DNA from: Mesobacterium_A hydrothermale
Lineage (GTDB): Bacteria; Pseudomonadota; Alphaproteobacteria; Rhodobacterales; Rhodobacteraceae
NCBI RefSeq assembly: GCF_035818635.1
Contig: NZ_JAYLLH010000006.1
Span: forward strand, 1-64,000
Length of the DNA stretch: 64,000 nt
Direction: 5' to 3'
Position numbers and translations under genes: made by a program. The notes under the pieces were generated by a model, which did no database searches, was not told where the DNA came from, and was given only the letters and a program-made list of their open reading frames with translations. Positions 59,602 through 64,000 of this stretch are shown here, piece after piece; positions within the stretch are counted from its first letter, which is position 1; the number at the start of each line of letters is the position of its first letter.

Positions 59602-60774
59602 TCAGAGCCGTTCGATGGCAATGGCCGTGCCTTCGCCGCCGCCGATGCAGATCGCCGCGATGCCGCGTTTCAGCCCGCGCTTTTCCAGTGCGTTCAGCAG
59701 GGTGACAATGATCCGCGTTCCGGATGCCCCGATCGGGTGGCCCAGGGCACAGGCGCCGCCGTTGACGTTCATCACGTCGCGTGACAGGCCCATTTCATGC
59801 ATGAAGGCCATGGGCACGACCGCGAAGGCTTCGTTCACCTCCCACAGATCGACATCGGATTTGGACCAGCCGATCCGGTCGAGCAGTTTTTGCGCGGCAG
59901 GGATCGGCGCGGTCGGAAACAGGGCCGGGGCCTGGGCGTGGCTGGCGTGGCCGAGGATACGGGCGCGCGGCGTGGCGCCAGCGGTATCGGCGGCGGCCAT
60001 GGTCGACAGGATCAGCGCGGCAGCCCCGTCGGAGATCGACGAGGAATTGGCGGCGGTCACGGTACCGTCCTTGCGGAAGGCGGGCTTCAGCATCGGGATC
60101 TTTTCCGGCCGAGCCTTGCCGGGCTGTTCGTCGCGGGTGATGATTTCCTCGCCGGTGCGGGCATGCACCGTGACGGCAGTGATTTCGCCGTCGAAAGCGC
60201 CGGTGCGTTCGGCGTCCAGCGCGTTGGACAGCGACGCCAGCGCGTAGTGGTCCTGGGCTTCGCGGGTGAACTGGAACGCTTCGGCGCAGTCTTCGGCGAA
60301 GGTGCCCATCAGGCGGCCCTTGTCATAGGCGTCTTCCAGACCGTCGAGGAACATGTGGTCCACGACCTGCTGATGGCCGATGCGGGCGCCGTTGCGCATC
60401 TTGGGCAGCAGGTACGGGGCGTTGGTCATCGATTCCATACCGCCGGCTGCGATGGCTTCGGCGTGGCCAAGGGCCAGCCGGTCGAAGGCCATCATCGTGG
60501 TTTTCATGCCCGAGCCGCACATCTTGTTCAGCGTGGTGGCGGGCACCTCTTCGCCCAGACCGGCGGCAAAACCCGCCTGGCGTGCTGGAGCCTGACCCTG
60601 ACCGGCGGGCAGAACGCAGCCCATCAGGAGCTCGTCCACGGTCTTCAGCCGGGCTTCTGCCAGTGCGGCGCGGATCGCCGCCCCGCCAAGGTCGGCTGCG
60701 CTCACGTCGCTGAAGACGCCCTGAAATCCCCCCATCGCGGTGCGCGCCGCACCGGTGATGACCACTTCCTGCAT
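59602..60774 (-). CDS. Acetyl-CoA acetyltransferase (thiolase)
   Basis: A 390-residue thiolase. The nucleophile Cys86 is in NKMCGSGMKT, the His is in GGACALGHPIGASG, and the second Cys is in CIGGGEGTA. It joins or splits acetyl-CoA units (acetoacetyl-CoA or 3-oxoacyl-CoA) in the cytoplasm. No polyhydroxybutyrate or fatty-acid partner is adjacent. It is divergent from the STAS gene with 96 bases between. Confidence 0.92.
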   Translation of the reverse strand: MQEVVITGAARTAMGGFQGVFSDVSAADLGGAAIRAALAEARLKTVDELLMGCVLPAGQGQAPARQAGFAAGLGEEVPATTLNKMCGSGMKTTMMAFDRLALGHAEAIAAGGMESMTNAPYLLPKMRNGARIGHQQVVDHMFLDGLEDAYDKGRLMGTFAEDCAEAFQFTREAQDHYALASLSNALDAERTGAFDGEITAVTVHARTGEEIITRDEQPGKARPEKIPMLKPAFRKDGTVTAANSSSISDGAAALILSTMAAADTAGATPRARILGHASHAQAPALFPTAPIPAAQKLLDRIGWSKSDVDLWEVNEAFAVVPMAFMHEMGLSRDVMNVNGGACALGHPIGASGTRIIVTLLNALEKRGLKRGIAAICIGGGEGTAIAIERL

Positions 60775-60870
60775 ATTCGTTTCCTCCGGGTTTTCCCGCC
60801 TGACACATACCGAATGATAAGGATTGGCGTCTAGCGTGACGCTGGGTTTGTCAGAAGGAAGGGACCTGCC

Positions 60871-61209
60871 ATGAATCTCTCGGGACGCCGCGTCGGGTCG
60901 GCATATGTGATTTCAGTGGACGAGCCGCGGATCGACGCCGCCGTTGCCATCCAGTTCAAGGACCAGATGCGGGCGTTGACCGCGACGGCCACGGGACGCG
61001 TGGTGCTGGACCTGTCGGGTGTGACGTTCGTCGACTCCAGCGGGTTGGGGGCGATCGTCGCGTCGATGAAGCAGATGGACAAGGGGCAGACGCTGGAACT
61101 GGCGGGGCTGATGCCCAACGTGCACAAGGTGTTTGAACTGACCAGGATGAACACGGTGTTCCGAATCCACGGCGATCTTGATGCGGCCTTGGGGCGGCAC
61201 GCAGGCTGA
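60871..61209 (+). CDS. STAS domain anti-sigma factor antagonist
   Basis: A 112-residue STAS protein of the RsbV/SpoIIAA type. The phosphorylation region reads LDLSGVTFVDSSGLGAIVAS (Ser56/57). When unphosphorylated it should bind the kinase encoded next (61239). The partner phosphatase (PP2C/SpoIIE type) is not in the window. It has its own promoter region facing away from the thiolase gene. Confidence 0.87.
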   Translation: MNLSGRRVGSAYVISVDEPRIDAAVAIQFKDQMRALTATATGRVVLDLSGVTFVDSSGLGAIVASMKQMDKGQTLELAGLMPNVHKVFELTRMNTVFRIHGDLDAALGRHAG

Positions 61210-61238
61210 CACGGGCAAGGGGCAGGCGGCTGCGCACC

Positions 61239-61721
61239 GTGGAAATCATGCACCAGACAGCCGAAAACCAGGTGCTTTTCGCGCATCGCTTCGACGCGAC
61301 GGCGGACAGCGTTCGCCAGACCGTGCAACTGGCCTGCGCCGCACTGGTGGCGGTCGGCGTGGGCGATGACGCCCGTGGAACCATCGAACTGGTGTTGGCG
61401 GAAGCGTTGAACAATGTAGTTGAGCATGCCTATGCCGGATGTGCGCAGGGACGTATCGATACCGAGCTGCGTCGGGCCCCCGGGCAGGTGCGGATCGAGA
61501 TCCGGGATCAAGGTGCGCCGCTGCCCGGTGGCGCGTTGCCCTGGTGCCCTAGGGATGGCTTGGCCGATGTGCGGCAGAGCTTGCCGGAGGGCGGCTTTGG
61601 CTGGCAGTTGCTGGTGCGGTTGACGCGGCACATCTGCTATGTCCGCATCGACGGGGAAAACCGGTTGACCCTGGTGATCGACCACGACTGGTGGAACGCG
61701 CCGAAACCTAGCCCCAGCTGA
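61239..61721 (+). CDS. Anti-sigma regulatory factor serine kinase (RsbW-like HATPase)
   Basis: A 160-residue HATPase_c_2 protein with the N-box ELVLAEALNNVVEHAYAG and G-box GFGWQLLVRL-like end. It should phosphorylate the STAS partner and bind a sigma factor or other target. The start may be GTG 61239 or ATG 61248; neither has a strong ribosome-binding site. Its 3' end overlaps the response regulator gene on the other strand by 14 bases. Confidence 0.85.
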   Translation: MEIMHQTAENQVLFAHRFDATADSVRQTVQLACAALVAVGVGDDARGTIELVLAEALNNVVEHAYAGCAQGRIDTELRRAPGQVRIEIRDQGAPLPGGALPWCPRDGLADVRQSLPEGGFGWQLLVRLTRHICYVRIDGENRLTLVIDHDWWNAPKPSPS

Positions 61722-62409
61722 CATCCCCGAGGAAGATATAGCCCGCGCCATAAATCGTCTTGATCAGGCGCGGGTTTTTCGGGTCTTCACCCAGCTTGGT
61801 GCGCAGCCGCGAAATCCGCACGTCCATCGCGCGGTCAAAGGTTTCGCCGGCACCACCGCCCAGCGACTCCTGCATCTGTGCGCGCGTGATCAGACGTTTG
61901 GGCGCCTGCAGGAACAGGCGCAGGACCTCGCCCTCGGCATGCGAAAACGGGGTTTCGCGGCCTGTCGTGTTTTCCAGTGCGTAGCGGTCGAAATGCACGG
62001 TCCAGCCGTTGAAGCGCGCGGTGTCGCTTTGCGGGGCGCTGGTCCGGGTGCTGCGCAGGCGGGCGCGGACCCGGGCCACGACCTCTGCCGGGTCGAACGG
62101 CTTGATGATGTAGTCATCGGCGCCCAGTTCCAGCCCGGTCACCCGGTCCTGCACCTGCGCCCGGCCGGAAATGATGATGACCGTCGCGCCCTGTTCCAGC
62201 GCCAGCCGGTGCACCAAGGTCAGCCCGTCGCGGTCCGGCAGTCCCAGATCGACAAGACAGACATCCGGGGTGGTTCGGCGCAAGGCGGCTTCGAATTCCG
62301 TGGCGCGGGCAAAGGCGAGGGTGCGGAACCCGGCCTCTTCCAGCGCGTCGGTCAGCATCGACCGGATCGCCGGCTCGTCGTCAAGAATGGTTACAAGCGG
62401 TTGTGTCAT
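61708..62409 (-). CDS. OmpR-family response regulator
   Basis: A 233-residue two-component regulator. The receiver has the acid pair DDE at 10-12 and the phospho-Asp54 in CLVDLGLPDRDG, and the winged-helix output has the TRAQMQESLGG and ISRLRTKLGEDPKNPRLI blocks. It overlaps the stop of the kinase gene at 62406 by four bases, so the kinase and regulator are one pair. Target genes are unknown. Confidence 0.93.
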   Translation of the reverse strand: MTQPLVTILDDEPAIRSMLTDALEEAGFRTLAFARATEFEAALRRTTPDVCLVDLGLPDRDGLTLVHRLALEQGATVIIISGRAQVQDRVTGLELGADDYIIKPFDPAEVVARVRARLRSTRTSAPQSDTARFNGWTVHFDRYALENTTGRETPFSHAEGEVLRLFLQAPKRLITRAQMQESLGGGAGETFDRAMDVRISRLRTKLGEDPKNPRLIKTIYGAGYIFLGDVSWG

Positions 62410-64000
62410 GCGGCCTGCCTTGCCTGCCCCAGAAAGCCAGCAAGCTGGGCGGCGGAAAAGGGTTTCGTCAACAGCGACGTGCGGTCACGCGCGGTGCGAT
62501 GCAGCGGGTGGTCGGCGGGCAACGATGTCATCAACAGCACCCGCCGTTCGGGCAACCTGTCCAACAGATCGACACCGGTCAGCGTGCCCTCCAGCCGGAT
62601 GTCGGACAGGATCGTCTTGATTTCGGGCAGGCCGTTGGCCAGCGAAACGGCCTCATCCACGGTGGTTGCCTCGATCACCGAATGGCCCAGTTCCGTCAGC
62701 ATGTCCCGGATCGAGGCGCGCAGGTCGGGGTTGTCTTCGACCAGCAGGACAAGGCCGGGTTCTGGCAGGCTGGCCACGCGGCGTAACGGCAAGCGCAGCG
62801 ACACGACGGCGCCGGTGTCGGTATTGTCCAGCCGGACCTCACCCCCCGCGAGCTTGGTCATGTCATACACCATCGCAAGCCCCAGCCCTGATCCGTCGGA
62901 CCCTTTGGTGGTAAAGAACGGGTCAAGCCCGTGGCGCAGCGCTTCGGGCGAAAAGCCGGGTCCGGTGTCGGTCACACGGAATTCGATCCAGGTGTCCATC
63001 ACCTCGGACGCGGTCAGGGTTATGGTGCCACCCCCCTTGCACGCGTCGCGGGCGTTCAGGATCAGGTTCAGCAGGCTGTCCTGCAACATCCCCGGGTCCA
63101 GCAGAACGTCGGCTTCGGTCTGGTCGATCACCTGCAAGGTCACGTCATCGGGCAGGGACGGGTTGGCCAGCGTTTGCAGGTCTGACAGGAACGGTCCAGG
63201 GTGCATCGGTTCGGGGCGGTAGCTTCGCGGGCCGGTCATGTCAGCGATCTTGTGCAGCAGGGTTCCGCCGCGCTGCGCCGCCTGCTGCGTGGCGCGAACA
63301 AGGGCCATCGCCTCTGGCTCCAGGCCCATCCGGCTGAGTCGAGACTGCATGCCAAGTATGATCGTCAGCAGGTTGGAAAAGTCATGTGCCAGTCCACTGG
63401 TCAACTGCGCCGCGATTTCGCGCCGCTTGGTCTGTTGCAGGGCTGCACGGGCCTGGGTTTCCTCGGTCACGTCCATCGACAGGATATAGACGCCCCGCTC
63501 GTCCTGATCGGGTGTGAACACCGCGCGGATCCGGCGGAAACTTTCGCGGTGGGTGAACTCGAAGGTGCTGGCATTGCCGCCATAGGCGGTTTCCAGGTGC
63601 GGTCGTACCTTGGCATAGGCATCTGGCCCCAACGCATCGGATATGTGCAGGCCAAGGATGTTCGACGGACGACCCGGCATCACCGAGCTCAGCCGCCGGT
63701 TGGAATAGGTATAGCGGCCATCGGCATCGACATGGGCGATATGCGCCGGCATCATTTCGGTGGTCAGGCGGGTTCGTGCCTCCGATTCCGTTAATTGGCG
63801 GCGGGTTTCCTGCAATGCCGTGATGGTTGCGGCCAATTCACGGTTGGTTGCGGCCAATTCTTCGGATCTTGCCAGCACTTCTTCTGACAACAGGGCAGAC
63901 CGGGTGCGCAGCAGTTTCTCTTGCTCTTTCACCTGACTGATATCGGTATAGACGGTGACCCAGCCACCTTCGGGCAGCGGCGCGCCTTCGACGCTGATCG
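62406..64000 (-). CDS. Hybrid sensor histidine kinase (partial, cut by window end)
   Basis: The frame stays open from the stop at 62406 to the window edge, so the N-terminus is missing. Read from the edge, the sequence shows the end of a PAS domain (PEGGWVTVYTDISQ), a coiled-coil linker (SEELAATNRELAATITALQE), and a second PAS domain (EMMPAHIAHVDADGRYTYSN). Then come a His-box (QLTSGLAHDFSNLLTIILGM), an HATPase (NLILNARDACKGG, GSDGSGLGLAMVYD) and a C-terminal receiver (LVEDNPDLRASI, phospho-Asp in ILSDIRLEG). It senses an unknown signal and passes phosphate to the regulator at 61708. No membrane segment is seen in the part present. Confidence 0.92.
   Translation of the reverse strand, partial: ISVEGAPLPEGGWVTVYTDISQVKEQEKLLRTRSALLSEEVLARSEELAATNRELAATITALQETRRQLTESEARTRLTTEMMPAHIAHVDADGRYTYSNRRLSSVMPGRPSNILGLHISDALGPDAYAKVRPHLETAYGGNASTFEFTHRESFRRIRAVFTPDQDERGVYILSMDVTEETQARAALQQTKRREIAAQLTSGLAHDFSNLLTIILGMQSRLSRMGLEPEAMALVRATQQAAQRGGTLLHKIADMTGPRSYRPEPMHPGPFLSDLQTLANPSLPDDVTLQVIDQTEADVLLDPGMLQDSLLNLILNARDACKGGGTITLTASEVMDTWIEFRVTDTGPGFSPEALRHGLDPFFTTKGSDGSGLGLAMVYDMTKLAGGEVRLDNTDTGAVVSLRLPLRRVASLPEPGLVLLVEDNPDLRASIRDMLTELGHSVIEATTVDEAVSLANGLPEIKTILSDIRLEGTLTGVDLLDRLPERRVLLMTSLPADHPLHRTARDRTSLLTKPFSAAQLAGFLGQARQAA

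Noticed and set aside
1..64000. Mobile elements, CRISPR arrays, tRNA or rRNA genes
   Set aside because: No transposase, integrase, terminal repeats, regularly spaced repeats or cloverleaf-like sequences were found by eye; a tRNA scan and repeat search would be decisive.

Overview
The window is a 64 kb piece of chromosome from an alphaproteobacterium, most probably of the Rhodobacterales (Roseobacter group). The signs are high-GC codon use, polyamine-type, choline and tripartite tricarboxylate transporters, Hint-domain and SH3-domain proteins of the Rhodobacteraceae kind, an NDUFS4-like complex I subunit, and paired FAD/GcvT demethylases with a homocysteine methyltransferase. No tRNA, rRNA, CRISPR array, transposase or phage gene was seen.

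Layout. 0.4-6.0 kb: a polyamine-type ABC transporter operon (ATPase, binding protein, small DUF1330 protein, two unusually large permeases) ending in a terminator. 6.0-14.7 kb: mixed single genes (LpxR-like outer-membrane protein, Hint protein, SH3 protein, hydroxyacid reductase, rhodanese, uvrB, complex I subunit, hydrolase). 14.8-26.2 kb: an eight-gene minus-strand operon (TctC, TctB, TctA, cytochrome P450, glutamine-synthetase-like ligase, class I amidotransferase, IclR regulator, class III aminotransferase) facing a plus-strand aldehyde dehydrogenase and a Tm-1-like protein. It reads as an uptake and catabolic cassette for an amine passing through gamma-glutamyl intermediates.

26.2-40.3 kb: a lipoprotein polysaccharide lyase followed by a nine-gene alginate-type exopolysaccharide operon (algD, alg8, alg44, algA-like, algG-like, a helical protein, algX-like, a large Sel1 protein, algL-like) closed by a strong terminator. 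The sugar-nucleotide dehydrogenase and polymerase keep their catalytic residues. Key residues for c-di-GMP sensing (Alg44), epimerisation (AlgG), O-acetylation (AlgX), lysis (AlgL) and phosphomannose isomerisation (AlgA C-terminus) are missing. This looks like an undescribed, pared-down alginate machine that would make an unmodified polymer and use pseudo-enzymes as scaffold. It is the main discovery candidate of the window.

40.4-43.3 kb: a choline ABC transporter (choXWV). 43.3-49.3 kb: di-haem peroxidase, pssA and psd (phosphatidylethanolamine synthesis), flavin reductase, 1-Cys peroxiredoxin, aldehyde dehydrogenase. 49.4-51.2 kb: thioesterase, RluA-type pseudouridine synthase, GNAT acetyltransferase. 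51.4-59.0 kb: a one-carbon/demethylation cluster (two FAD/GcvT oxidoreductases, a homocysteine S-methyltransferase, GFA protein, LysE exporter, XRE-cupin regulator) that fits catabolism of betaine-like compounds brought in by choXWV. 59.1-64.0 kb: free-methionine-R-sulfoxide reductase, thiolase, a STAS/anti-sigma pair, a response regulator, and a hybrid histidine kinase cut by the window end.

Two patterns run through the window. Hairpins without a T-run follow the solute-binding-protein gene in all three transporter operons, and a degenerate repeat plus hairpin follows several genes between 49 and 60 kb.
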